Shown here: in pieces, positions 22,724 through 33,285 of the stretch | Layout of the letters: each line of letters starts with the position of its first letter | Position numbering within the stretch: the first letter of the stretch is position 1 | NCBI GenBank assembly: GCA_026315105.1 | Contig: CM048744.1 | Span: 346,675,668-346,739,667 of the forward strand | Length of the DNA: 64,000 bases | DNA from: Locusta migratoria | Lineage: Eukaryota; Arthropoda; Insecta; Orthoptera; Acrididae | Reading direction: 5' to 3' | Translations under genes and position numbers: made by a program | The notes under the pieces: generated by a model | What the model was told of the DNA's origin: nothing | Databases searched by the model: none | What the model saw: only the letters and a program-made list of their open reading frames with translations

Positions 22724-23002
22724 GTGGACGCGCTGATGGACGGCATCGACTTCTACACGAAGATCACGCGCGCGCGCTTCGAGGAGCTGTGCATGGACCT
22801 GTTCCGGTCGACGCTGCCGCTGGTGGAGAAGGCGCTGGCGGACGCGAACCTGAGCAAGGCGGCGGTGCACGACGTGGTGCTGGTGGGCGGCTCGACGCGC
22901 ATCCCGCGCATCCAGGCCATGCTGCGCGAGATGTTCCACGGCAAGCAGCTCTGTGCGTCTATCAACCCCGACGAGGCCGTCGCCTACGGCGCTGCCGTAC
23001 AG
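22724..23002 (+). CDS. Hsc70-like: Hsp70 exon b: nucleotide-binding domain, C-terminal lobe
   Basis: A 93-codon exon between acceptor ...ggggccag and donor gtgctc. It starts VDALMDGIDFYTKITRARFE, followed by the LVGGSTRIPR adenosine-binding motif and SINPDEAVAYGAAVQ, all in the order expected after exon a. Family comparison places the first codon two residues into the conserved I-E-I-D stretch, so nothing is missing between exons a and b. The codons are strongly G/C-ending. Large opposite-strand and other-frame ORFs here are shadows. Confidence 0.93.
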
Positions 23003-23929
23003 GTGCTCTCTGCTTCCTGCCTGCTTCTCCCACACTAGAGAGACACACAAACCGCTATAGGCACGCGTATTAGACTTAGCTGTAACATGCGCTTGCTGCT
23101 TGAGCCGCTAACGATATCACGCAAACCAAAAGAAACATTCTTCGTTTGTGTGGCCATAATGTCCGTAGTTGCTTTGATAATTATGAATAGCAGTGGTTGT
23201 CCGTCTTTGCAACTACAATAAAAATGCGATTTTTTCTCACCAGACGCGTTTCGTTTTAATGATAGTAAAACATCTTCAGTAGTCTGTAATAATAGAAATC
23301 TACAGTTTGTTTTGTATTTAGATCGAAAACAGTTCTTAAATGGACCACGAAAAGTAGGCCTAATGTTTGTTACTTACGGAAATTTTGTCTTCTTTTCGCT
23401 TCACATCATGAAATGCCGGTCTCTTTAATGCAATACCGCCGGTTCTTCATGCTGGGTCGTTTTCTCACTACTTTCATTGTCACTTTTTCACTGTTCATAG
23501 TTGTTTTCCACAGATCAGAAGTGTTTGTTTTTGTTTTTACTGATTCGGTATCACGCCTGGAAGTAGTGAAATCGCGATAAAATTTAAGCAAACCGCTCAG
23601 ATGTGACTAATACAAATCTATCTGGATCTTGCACGATGGGAATCCCAACGTTTCTGTAATATGAAAGGATTTTGATGAGTGGAGGGGGGGGGGGATTTTC
23701 CTTTGATGAGAAGATTCGTACAGAGTTTTTATTTGAACGGCTCTATGACCAAGGAACAGATTTCTACACTGCTTGCCGTCCATAATGTAACACCAAAAAG
23801 GGCCAGAAATATCAGAGCCAAATTTATGTGTAGTGTAGAAGAAGAACAAATCAGTATTGAGTGTTGCTGTCATTTCCGACTATAACCAGTGCTACCCGCT
23901 TCAGCATTGTAACAGATAGGCTTGGAATG
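23003..23929 (+). other. Intron sequence downstream of exon b
   Basis: No gene seen; a G run at 23685-23694. Unassigned. Confidence 0.35.
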
Positions 23930-24380
23930 TGTTGGGAGGGTATAGCAGGCCATGCTGCTTTCACATATTACCAGAAGTTTTACTGGTGTAGTAGCGGATC
24001 TATCCCGAGCAAGGCGTTCCGCAATCGTAAACCATATATTGTAGATAGGCGAGAGAGCGGGAGAATAGTCAGGTCAAGGCAGCAGTGCAATTTCGTGGGT
24101 GGAGAACAAGTCTTGAATATTGCGTGCCACGTGTCGTTTAGCAATATCGTGTTGGAATGTGGCCGGTGGCAAGCTCCCAAGATATAGGAGGACAACAGGG
24201 TACAACACTTCAGAGACATAACTCCGGTTCATTACTACATTGGAATGCGGAAGTGGAGTCCAGTACTGCTCGAAACTATAATAGCAGGTGCAGGACCAAT
24301 ATGGGGAGGTATAAGGTAAGAGTTTGTCCACGACGGTGGAGGGAAGGTGTTGGAAGTGGGCATCCAAGGTCAATTAGTTA
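23930..24380 (-). pseudogene. Tc1-like transposase remnant, C-terminal half
   Basis: The minus strand reads VLYPVVLLYLGSLPPATFQH, then HVARNIQDLFSTHEIALLPW and, in another frame, SPIYNIWFTIAERLAR. This matches the second Asp (FQxD, here FQHD) and PDLSPIENVW region of Tc1-like transposases, with substitutions at the third acidic site. A related fragment lies on the + strand at 25460. Confidence 0.65.
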
Positions 24381-24477
24381 AAGTTGTAATACAAGATTTC
24401 ATTTTAAATCGTGACGCGTACGCCACATTATTACTGCAAAATGTAATGATTGATAGACAGGGCTACAAAATGAAGAG

Positions 24478-24520
24478 ACCGAAGGAAGATTAAGGTTTAA
24501 CGTCCCGTAGACTTGAGAGG
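24478..24520 (-). mobile_element. SINE-B tail fragment
   Basis: 'gaaggaagattaaggtttaa' followed by cgtcccgtagac matches the reverse complement of the SINE-B 3' end. Confidence 0.55.
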
Positions 24521-25335
24521 CTGTTGAAGTGTTGCCTTATACGTCACCACACTGCTTTTGCACTCGCTATTATGGTTTAGAGTAGTACTGGGTTCCACTC
24601 CCGCATCCCCGCTAGCACGCACTGCCAGTACACAAACCAGCCAGCGTTACCTCTATGAAGTGTTACTCTTTCATGCACAGCAATATAAGACAAAATTAGA
24701 CCCTTGTTGCACAAGTCTTTTAGCTCTTAAACAATTTTATTAAAAAAATTGGTGAAATGTTGTAGAATTACGTTGTAATGAGAATGTCAATAAACATTAC
24801 ATTGTTTTTCAAAAACGTTTTTCGACAACAGTGGTGGTATATTAAGTGTACTACCACCCTGGGTCCTCATCATTAAAATCACGTCTTTAGCTGACTAACT
24901 CTGACCCTAAGGGTATTTCAGAATGGAGTATTGCATTAAACTCATCATACTTTAGTATTTCCCTAAAGTGTTCCATTATAAACTGAAATGGAAGATAACA
25001 CCTTGAGTTATGTGGGTGAGGGTGGTACTAATTTTGAACTCTGAGTTACTCATGAATTAAACTTTTTCTATAGAATAAATCCAGGAACCGTGACGTTCAA
25101 AGTGATTCCAAACGTACAGATATCATTGTCTTACCTGTACAAAAAATATGAATCAACAATATATCACGAAAAGACGGACACAATACGTACTTGACCGCAG
25201 AGGGGAAAAAACGAGCAACACTTGTATGCTATGGGAAATAATGATCGCTGCAGGTGAGCGAAACTAGTCTTCACAACTCTCGGACATTGTGGGAACTACC
25301 ACCTTACATACAACATTCATGCTGTATGAATTAGA
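24521..25335. other. Unassigned AT-rich intron sequence
   Basis: No gene, tRNA-like block or clear repeat. Confidence 0.35.
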
Positions 25336-25348
25336 GCTTCATAATTAT

Positions 25349-25425
25349 GTGGTACGTTTTTTGTACCACGACACATTTATGCGAGACAGAATTGTGGTAC
25401 ACAAAACGTACCACAAACCCTGAAA
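25349..25425. repeat. Pair of short perfect hairpins
   Basis: gtggtacgttttttgtaccac (25350-25370) and the nearby ttgtggtacacaaaacgtac... (25394-25415) each fold on themselves and on one another (gtggtac / gtaccac). They lie just upstream of the Tc1-like fragment and may be part of its terminal region. Confidence 0.6.
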
Positions 25426-25459
25426 GACAGCCAGCGTGACTCGTATGAACTGTTGTGCT

Positions 25460-25695
25460 ATCTTTGGAGATTGCCGACGGCCGCATTGCAACTGGATAAA
25501 TTACAATCACGTGTGGCACGCAACGTTCAAGACTTTTTCGTCGCCCATCTGATTCCACTGCTGCGCTGGCCTCCCTGTCATTTCTACGTTTTGCCTACCA
25601 AAAACGTATTGTCTGTGAATGCCGAACGGGATGCACCACCTGCTGCTACACGAAATGAGCTTTGGCAATATGTGGAACCAGCATGGATATATATA
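25460..25695 (+). pseudogene. Tc1-like transposase remnant, C-terminal
   Basis: The + strand reads VARNVQDFFVAHLIPLLRWP and DAPPAATRNELWQYVEPAW. These match the last third of the Tc1-like transposase also seen at 23930-24380, here in opposite orientation. The frame is partly lost in the middle. Confidence 0.65.
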
Positions 25696-25708
25696 CGAAC
25701 AGCAAGTA

Positions 25709-25778
<70 letters not shown>

Positions 25779-25789
25779 CTTGCTGTTCG
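25696..25789. repeat. (AT)n tract bounded by a perfect 15-bp inverted repeat
   Basis: cgaacagcaagtaat at 25696-25710 and its exact complement attacttgctgttcg at 25775-25789 bracket about 64 bp of alternating A/T. The whole 94-bp block is self-complementary. Confidence 0.92.
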
Positions 25790-25883
25790 TTAGTCTTGCT
25801 AAAGCTCGAGAACGGATTTGGTTAATTTTAGTCTTGAAATATTCGTGATAAGTCCAGGGAAGGTTTAAACGGTGATAAAATAT

Positions 25884-26700
25884 GGAAAAGTTGCCCAGAA
25901 AAGAGGAAAATCGGGAAAATCTGAAACAGATTTTTCCAGTGGGATATCAATACCGTTCGTCCAGTTGCGATAAAATTTTGTACATTTCATGTTGAAAGCA
26001 AAAGGAAGGTTCGCATCAAATAAAAATTTGGAAAAGTCCCCCGGAAAGAAGGAAAATTTAGGAAAAACTGAAAGCAGTGACTATAGGCACGACGGAGAGG
26101 GGTATTTTTTTTATTTGTTCATAATAGTCTTGGAAAAGTTTTCAATAATAAAACAAATAAATAAACAAATTAATAGGGACAGTTAGAAAGGAAAGTCGCA
26201 AAATTCGAACAAGTTCCTTTTTCAGTGTGTTTCTAAATGTACTCAACATAATAAATTGAGAACCGTTCATCCACTTGCGATATAATTTTGATTATTTGAC
26301 GTTCAACGAAGGATGAACGTTCTTGTTAACTAAAATTTTGGGAAAGTTACCCGGAAAATTTGGAAATTCGCGAGAAACTGAAAGAGCTTTTTTCAATGGG
26401 ATATTAATCTCATTCGTCTGGTTGCGATAAAATTCTCCATATTTAATGTTCAAAGCAAGAGTAACGTTCTTGTAAAAATACAAATTTGGAAAAGTTTCCC
26501 GGAAAATTGGAAAATTCACAAAAAATATAAAGAGGTTTTTCTATGAAATATCAATACCATTCATCTGATTGCGATAAAATTTTGCACATTTGACGTTCAA
26601 ATTGAGAGGAAGGCTTTAGTGAAGTAAAAGTTTGGCATAGTTGGCCAGAAAATAGGAAAATTTGTGGAAAACTGGCAGGTACTTCTGTTGTTCTGCCGTT
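25884..26700. repeat. Tandem array, ~147-bp unit
   Basis: The block 'ggaaaagttncccggaaaat' recurs at 25884, 26030, 26340, 26488 and 26634 (spacing 146, 310, 148, 146). It is followed each time by 'gttgcgataaaattttg' and 'catttgacgttcaa'. The double-length gap contains one diverged unit with extra sequence around 26085-26200. About 5.5 units, no ORF. Confidence 0.85.
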
Positions 26701-28338
26701 CTATCCACTTTTTACAAAAGGGACAATGCATTTTTAAAAGTTAATTATAACTTCTGAAAAATAGTTAAGAAGTCAGAGTAAACAGCTTTTCCATAAAGTA
26801 ACTAATGTTCGATATTTCGCTTTATATACTTAAAAAAATATTTTGAATTACACACTTTCTAAAGTATCATATCCGGTACTTCAGCGCTAAAGCTATCTCC
26901 ACACCAGACTTCATCACAATAGATTCCGTAATTCATTTTTATCTTTGTCACTTCATATACGGGTTCAGGTCGTGTAAAGCGAACTTTAACCTTTCAAAGT
27001 ATATTTCTTAACGAACCCAACACAACAACCAAGTCATTATTTTACATTTTTTAAATCTAAATTATCCTCGCAATTTTTCCATATTTTATCTGCGTTGAAA
27101 TCTTCCCTGAACTTCCACGAATGTGAGATGAACATTATCCTGGACATGCGTGCGTGATTTGCCCACTCTTTCCACCCACTATCGAGCCGATACTAAAATT
27201 AAGAGGTAAGTGATACGAAGTTCTCCGGGTCATCTACTATACCCTAAAAATGCACCCAGGAACCTCTTTAATTCAATGCCGAGGTCTGTTTTCGTCATCT
27301 TTCTCACTTCACTCGGGGCCATATTTTTAATCATGTGATCTTTATACACCATAACGTTTTCGGACCTTCTAGATGTATTGTGGAAGGCCGGCAGTCGGTC
27401 ATCGAAAAACTCAATGATTGGTAGACCGTCCCGACAGTAAATTACAGAGACTTAGTGACTAGTTAGTGTCATGTATCTGTGTTGCTTCGAAGTACATTGC
27501 AACAGTCAAGAAAGTGACGTGTCAGTTAAAATAATGTGCATCTTATTACCTGACTCCCTTCAGGCACGAGGTGGCTGCACAGCCAAGGAGGCAACAGGCA
27601 GTCTCCTTCTTACTTGAGATATAACACGATGTTATGACGAATAACCAACATTCAGATACTGTGCGAATGCCCGATTTTGTCCACCATTGCAACTTTCCTC
27701 TGTAATGATGCAGAAACGTGGTGCCCTGGAGCTGAACGACGCTTCAAACCGCGAGGTTCGACACTTGCGAGAAAAAGGTCAGAGCTCATAATTTTCGTGT
27801 CATATTAAGTTGTGTTACTGATATTTCATTGTTACCAAATTTCGTTACATTTCTGACCAATGGCACCGTGGGCGAGGCAAGTTCATTCCACGTCCTCTTA
27901 TCCACAATTCAACTCCTCTTTTAATAGTCCTGCGACGGGGGTGAGAATGACCACACCCGGTATTGAAATAGTGGTTTTCATATGGGTGGTCGAGTGAAAC
28001 ATCCCAACCATACCGCTGCTTCGACTCAACTTGAAAAGGGCCTGAGGAGTCCTCTCAAAGGACGTTAATGGAGCGTTGGTTGACAGATATTTCACCGCCG
28101 CAGTCGACAATTGAGAGTGCGATAGGCCGGCGTTCTTGATAACGTCTCACACTGTTGACACCACTGTATATCTGAACCATGGTGGACATGTGGGGCTGTA
28201 GTTCAGTGATCGTGATCCACGCCTTTCGAGTGCAGAGTGACTGAGCTATCCCGGTACGCTTCACGGTCCGTCATCAAAGCAAGTTTGGAAAATAGGAAGG
28301 CGAGATACAAGCGGAATTTGCTCTGAGAATGGGCCGTG
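26701..28338. other. Unassigned intron sequence
   Basis: AT-rich to 27300, then mixed composition. No gene, no defined repeat ends. The 70-codon minus ORFs at 27898-28264 show no known domain. Confidence 0.35.
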
Positions 28339-28445
28339 GAGCCTTCCGGGATATCTCAGACGGTAGAGCGATTCCCCGCGAAAAGCAGAGGTCTCAGGTT
28401 TGAATCCAGGTTCTGACACACAGTTTTAATCCGCCAGGAAGTTTA
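28339..28445 (+). mobile_element. SINE-C-type tRNA-like unit
   Basis: Box A-like 'atatctcagacggtagagcg' and box B-like 'ggtttgaatccaggttc' (72-nt head) are followed by 'cacacagttttaatccgcca' and ggaagttt. It has a tRNA shape, but the 3' body and degenerate head argue for a SINE rather than a tRNA gene. Confidence 0.7.
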
Positions 28446-28476
28446 CATGTCATTCTGGACGATATTTACATACATA

Positions 28477-28850
28477 GTTCGTAAATTGCAAATTCTCCCC
28501 ACATCTGCTGCTGTTCTAAAGATGGACAATCGATCTGTAACACATGGAAATTTGTGCCGGACCGAGACTCGAACCTGGGTCTCTCGCTTTTCGCGAGCGG
28601 TCGCCTTAACTCCTCGGCCACCCGTGACCCCTTGCGGTGGTAGTATTGTGTCTCTCCCTCACTTAGTATAAAGTGTGCGAGCATTTGAGGGATAGAGACA
28701 AGTGTTACACATGGAAGTTTGAGTCTGGCTGGGGAGCGGGAGACACGGTTTCGAGTCTCGGTCCGTTACAAATTTTCATGTCTTACAGATCGACTGTCCG
28801 TATTTGGAAGAGCAGTAAATGTCGGTAAATTTCGTAATTTAAGAAGTATA
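28477..28850. mobile_element. Inverted-repeat element with tRNA-like arms
   Basis: The minus-oriented arm 28477-28640 (ggttcgagtctcggtccgg, acagatcgattgtccatctt on the minus strand) is mirrored at 28700-28850 (gtttcgagtctcggtccgtt, acagatcgactgtccgtatt). The centre contains its own hairpin: tgtctctccctca near 28648 against tgagggatagagaca near 28687. Same architecture as the elements at 7576 and 29270. Confidence 0.8.
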
Positions 28851-28879
28851 ATGGAAATATTTTCCACTGCTGCGGATCA

Positions 28880-29062
28880 CTGCCAACATCTGTTCCTGTG
28901 GAACAGACAATAGTAAACATTCTGGAAGAATAAAAAAGATAAGAGGAATCGCTGCACTACATCAGAACGTCTGCCAACGTCTGTTCCTCTGGAACAGACA
29001 ATAGTAAACATTCTGGAAGAATAAAGAAGATAAGAGGAGTCGCTGCACTATATCAGAAGAAT
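28880..29062. repeat. 91-bp tandem duplication
   Basis: The block 'ctgccaacatctgttcctgt' through ctgcactacatcagaa (28880-28970) is repeated at 28971-29061 with few changes. The junction is direct, with no spacer. Confidence 0.9.
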
Positions 29063-29269
29063 ATTGTAACAATAAGACACTGGGGTGGAGGATTGTCCTC
29101 CGTAAAATTAGAAAAAAAAATTAATATTAGGTGTTAAAGATGCCAATATAAAATGTTTGGCATATTAGACTAAGTAAAATAGCTGCAAATAAAACTATGA
29201 CTTCGAATATTGAAACATTTCGACCGTTTCGGGAAGGGGGGGGGGTTGAAGTAAATTCAACGACACAGT

Positions 29270-29960
29270 TGAAAATTTGTTCTGGGTCAGGATTCGAACC
29301 CAGATTTCCCGCTTCAGGCCAGCGGTCGCCTTATCCAATTAGGCTATCCAGGCACGCTTGATTCATCTCGCTCGCAGCCTGTACTGGTTTCCAGCAAGGA
29401 ATCGAGCGTTTGAATGCGTCCGCATTGAAATTGTCATTGCCTGTTTTGGCATATTTACAGTTACGTATTAAACATTTCGATTTCGTAAATTTACGACCGA
29501 ACTGTATACTAATGCTGTCTGTTCTTCCGGACATACCCGAAAAGAACAGACACCATATCAGTAATTGTAATTGAAAGCCGGTTGCAGTGGCCGAGTGGTC
29601 TGCGGCGAGCAAGTCACAGTATGCACGACCGCTACGTTCGGGGGTTGGAATCCCCCTCGGGCATGGATGTTTGTGTCGTCTTTAGTGTAAGCTAGTTCAT
29701 AAGTAGTTTGTAAGTTTAGGGACTGATGACCCCGCAGTTAAGTCCCTTAAGCTTAACAAACATTTGAACATTTAGTAATTGTAAATATGCCCAAAACAGG
29801 CAATGACAATTTCAATGCGGACGCATACATACGCTTGATACCTTGCGGGAATGTAGTATAGGCTGCGAGCAACTGGAATCAATGGGCAGGGAGCTAGAAG
29901 TTAAGAATTTGACGTGGAAGGGAAGCGTGCCTGGATACGCCTAACTGGTTATGTTTGTTA
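29270..29960. mobile_element. Inverted-repeat element with tRNA-like arms and palindromic centre
   Basis: Left arm 29330-29490 and right arm about 29785-29955 are reverse complements; 'attgtcattgcctgttttgg' (left) pairs with 'ccaaaacaggcaatgacaat' (right). The outer left part carries a tRNA-like block (ggattcgaacccagatttcc on +). The centre holds 'gtctgttcttccggacat' and gaaaagaacagac. A SINE-A has inserted between centre and right arm. The right arm is cut before its tRNA-like part. Confidence 0.8.
29571..29773 (+). mobile_element. SINE-A copy with 11-bp target duplication
   Basis: The head 'ccggttgcagtggccgagtg' belongs to a variant with 'gtggtctgcggcg'. agtaattgtaa is present at 29560-29570 and 29774-29784. 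It is younger than the inverted-repeat element that holds it. Confidence 0.9.
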
Positions 29961-30342
29961 AGCTTATTATTCGTACGCGACAGCGACAAGATTCAAACAG
30001 GCTTGAATCTCAAACGTCGCTCGTTGTAGCGCGCGACACGCAGCGACAGGCAGCGCCACAGTCGGCGCTCACGCAGGACACTCCCGTAGCAGTACATGTA
30101 GCCGTCTTTTGTCGCGTGAAGCTGTCGCGCTCTGTCGCTAGAATATGTAGCCCACGCAGGCCGCGGCCTAAGGGAGCCGGGCGCCGGGCGCCAAGTGCCG
30201 TGGCTCATCGCGCCCGGTGAGGGGTCTCAACGCCCTCTGTAATAAAAAAGCTGAGCTAAATGAACAAAGAACGAACTGAAGCGATGACCGCAAAAGGTGG
30301 ATCTACCTAAAAAAAATAAAAAATAAAAAAAAAAAAAATAAA
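29961..30342. other. GC-rich unassigned stretch and A-rich tract
   Basis: A GC-rich segment (29980-30220) with only an 89-codon ORF of no known family, then an A-rich tract (30308-30342). The tract precedes a SINE-C-type fragment. Confidence 0.35.
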
Positions 30343-30402
30343 AATGGTTAAGGTGACCGCTGGTAATCTGAGTTCGAATCCCGGTTTAGCACAAATTTTC
30401 AA
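30343..30402 (+). mobile_element. SINE-C-type tRNA-like fragment
   Basis: 'atggttaaggtgaccgctgg' and 'gagttcgaatcccggtttag' are followed by 'cacaaattttcaac', the same block found in the arms of the inverted-repeat elements. Confidence 0.6.
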
Positions 30403-30732
30403 CTTAAGAAAAATTTGATTACAGTAATTATGAAAATAAAAACGCAGTGTCCTGTACAACGACTAACTTTTGCAAATATTTTGGACATAAAATTAGTAGG
30501 AATATAAATAACTAGCTTAATTTCTGCTGCTTCTCACGCGCAGGGTGGATGGTCTGCCTTGGTTGTTTCTACTTTTAAATATAAATTTTCATAGATTCAG
30601 CTTTAAAAATGCTTTTCTAATCATGTATTTTGATACAACTTGCCATCCTCTGTTGCACCATTGATGACAGAAATCAAAACATCCCCAAAGATTTTTTTTT
30701 TTTTTTAATTTTTTTTTAAATTCTAACCGTGG

Positions 30733-30934
30733 GGCCGGCCGCGGTGGCCGAGGAGACAGAGGCGCTTCAGTCACGGTCTGCTCGGCCACTACGGTCGGGG
30801 GTTCGAATCCCCCCTCGGACATGGATATTTATGCCGTCTTTAGTTTAAGGTAGTTCATAAGTAGTTCGTAAGTTTAGGGACTGATGACCCCGTAGTTAAG
30901 TCCCATAAGCTTAACAAACATTTGAACATTTGAA
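30733..30934 (+). mobile_element. SINE-A copy with 11-bp target duplication
   Basis: A complete main-type SINE, flanked by tctaaccgtgg at 30722-30732 and 30935-30945. Confidence 0.95.
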
Positions 30935-30945
30935 TCTAACCGTGG

Positions 30946-31378
30946 TTCCAAATCCAAATTTTCGCATTTCTAACATCAATATAGTCTTAGTAGCACCCTT
31001 GAAATATTTTCCCTTATTTCACCCGCTTAAAATGGTTGAATATCCAAAAAAATCAAACCACGTGTTTTTAAAATTCCAATCAAAAATCTAAATCCGAATT
31101 TTTGTATTTCTTACTTCAAAATTGCCTTAATAGCAATGTATTTTCAAAAAACCGCTAATCCCTATATCACCCCCTTCGGGATGGGAATATGGAAAAATCG
31201 CTGATGGCTACAGTGTAAGAAACAACGTCTACAAATTTCAAGATTCTATCGTCTGCAGATTGACTTTTCAACGCCGTTTTCTGTCTGTTAGATACGGATC
31301 GAGAACGCCAAATTTAATTCTTACACTTTGGCATCCATCTTGGTAGCTTTACTTTTGTAAGTGCAATATGCTCTTATT
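30946..31378. other. Unassigned AT-rich intron sequence
   Basis: Internally somewhat repetitive ('ttccaaatccaaattttcgcatttct' at 30950, 'aatctaaatccgaatttttg' at 31085), suggesting a decayed tandem repeat. No gene. Confidence 0.35.
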
Positions 31379-31389
31379 TTTCTTTATTC

Positions 31390-31575
31390 AAAGTTCAAAT
31401 GTTTGTACAGCTTATGGGACTTAACTACGGGGTCATCAGTCCCTAAACTTATGAACTAACTAATACTAAGAACGGCACCAATATCCATGCCCGAGGGGGG
31501 ATTCGAACCCCCGACCGTATGGGCCGTGCAGACCGTGACTGGAGCGCCTCAGTCCCCTCGGCCACCGCGGCCGGC
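31390..31575 (-). mobile_element. SINE-A copy with 11-bp target duplication
   Basis: The tail is at the left and the head at the right. tttctttattc is repeated at 31379-31389 and 31576-31586. Confidence 0.95.
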
Positions 31576-31682
31576 TTTCTTTATTCGTACGCTTTTTGCA
31601 GAGAAACAATCGAAGAATGTGCATCACGTTTCATTGTATATGACCTCTTTCCTATTATTGTGACAAAAGTCATCGCTTTTCT

Positions 31683-32880
31683 TCAGTTCGAATTTTATAT
31701 AAGCTGACGACTTTCAACCACTATATCTTCCACCCTCTTATAGCTATCGGCACGGAACTGCTATGGTGTACAGCGGGTGACTATATACTACAACAACACA
31801 GAGCGATCGTTCGTCTCCGTTGTGCAGTTTTTGCAAGATCGTTCGTCTCCATTGTGTAGTTTTTGCTGAAGAGCAAAATATTGGCACCCAGACGTAGAAT
31901 TTTATATAAGTCGGTAACTTTCAACTTCCATATCAAGGACTCAGATGGAAAATCAGAACTAAGCAAAGAGGTGAAGGCTGAACTGTGGAAGGAATATATA
32001 GAGGGCCTATACAAAGGAAATAAACTTGAAGGCAATATTCTAGAAATGGAAACGAAGTGGAGGAAGATGAGATAGGAGACATGATCCTGCGAGAAGAATT
32101 TGACAGAGCGTTGAAGGATTTGAGTCGAAACAAGACCCCTGGAGTAAATGATATTCCGTCTGAACTGCTGATATCGTTAGGAGATTCTGTCATGGAAACA
32201 TTGTTCCACCTGGTATGCAAGATGTATGAGACAGGGGAGATACCCTCCGACTTGAAGAAGAATATTGTAATTACAATTCCAAAGAAAGCAAGTGCAGACA
32301 AATGTGAAAATTACGGAACTATCAGTTTAATAAGTCATGGTTGCAAAATACTAACACGAATTATTTACAGACGAATGGAAAAACTTGTGGAATCCGACCT
32401 GGGGGTAGATCAGTTTTGGGTTTAGGAGAAATGTAGGAACACGGAAGGCAATACTCACATTACGACTTATCTTAGAAGATAGGTTAAGGAAAGGTAAACC
32501 TACGTTTTTAGCGTTTGCAGATTTGGGGAAAGCTGTTGACAATGTTGACTGGAACACACTCTTTCAAATTTTGAAGATATCAAAGAGAGACTTACTTTGT
32601 ACTACAACAACAGAGAGAGGGAGTTCGTTCGTATCCATTGTGTAGTTTTTCCTGAAGAGCAAAACTTTGACACCCACACGTAGATTTTTATATAAATCGG
32701 TAATGTACAACTCCTATATCTTCCACCCCGCTATCGTTATCAACCCTCTGCCACATAGTGCACAAAGGGGGACTGATACCTACTACCACATACAAACACC
32801 ATTCGTTTGCGACTTGTAGTTTTGGCTGCAGAGTGAAATATAGGCACAAACATCTGAATTTTCGTATATATATATTGAGA
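31683..32880. repeat. Tandem array, ~173-bp unit, split by a LINE
   Basis: Marker 'gaagagcaaaatattggcac' at 31868, 'gaagagcaaaactttgacac' at 32655 and 'gcagagtgaaatataggcac' at 32828. Each is followed by a 'gaattttatataagtcggta'-like block; a further block of that type lies near 31690. The last two are 173 bp apart. The first interval is longer by the size of an inserted LINE fragment, and the first unit has an internal ~35-bp duplication of 'gatcgttcgtctccattgtg'. Confidence 0.75.
31930..32590 (+). pseudogene. RTE-like LINE fragment (reverse transcriptase N-terminal part)
   Basis: Protein pieces: VKAELWKEYIEGLY, LKDLSRNKTPGVNDIPSELL, KNIVITIPKKASADKCENYG and RIIYRRMEKLVESDLGVDQF. Decayed frames follow, with FGESC and DWNTLF (from the FxDLxKAFDxVDW region). 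These are RT motifs 0-2a of an RTE-type element. The catalytic FADD is absent. Both ends lie inside the ~173-bp array. Confidence 0.75.
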
Positions 32881-33071
32881 TAAGGAATTTAAAATTAATA
32901 TATTACAGTATTTATTTTGTTTTATTTTATTATATACTATTGTTTCATGATATTTTTTATGTTTGTGTTGTTTTTTTGTCGGAAATTCTTGCAAAAATAG
33001 AAAATTATAAGGAAAAGTTGAAGTGGTGCGTAAGAGCGGCGAGTGCAGTTTTTGTGTTGTGCGTGTGCCAG

Positions 33072-33266
33072 GCGGCGATCATCAGCGGCGACAAGAGCGC
33101 CAACCTGCAGGAGGTGCTGCTGGTGGACGTGACGCCGCTGTCGCTGGGCATCGAGACGGCGGGCGGCATCATGACGGCCGTCGTCGAGCGCAACACGCGC
33201 ATCCCCTGCACGCTCACCAAGACCTTCTCCACCTACTCCGACAACCAGCCCGCCGTCACCGTACAG
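33072..33266 (+). CDS. Hsc70-like: Hsp70 exon c: interdomain linker and start of substrate-binding domain
   Basis: A 65-codon exon from acceptor ...gtgccag to donor gtcagt. It reads AAIISGDKSANLQEVLLVDV, then TPLSLGIETAGGIMT and RNTRIP...TFSTYSDNQPAVTVQ. The VLLVDV segment is the hydrophobic allosteric linker joining the ATPase domain to the beta-sandwich peptide-binding domain, and it is conserved. The donor site is followed after about 20 nt by a LINE fragment (33286 onward), so this splice site has almost no native intron sequence next to it. Confidence 0.93.
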
Positions 33267-33285
33267 GTCAGTTCATCGCGTACAC

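Noticed and set aside
25884..26700. CRISPR-like array
   Set aside because: Whole units repeat with no alternating unique spacers; eukaryotic context; it is an ordinary tandem repeat.
28339..28412. Isolated tRNA-like unit that could be a tRNA gene
   Set aside because: The acceptor stem does not pair well and it continues into the SINE-C body 'cacacagttttaatccgcca'.
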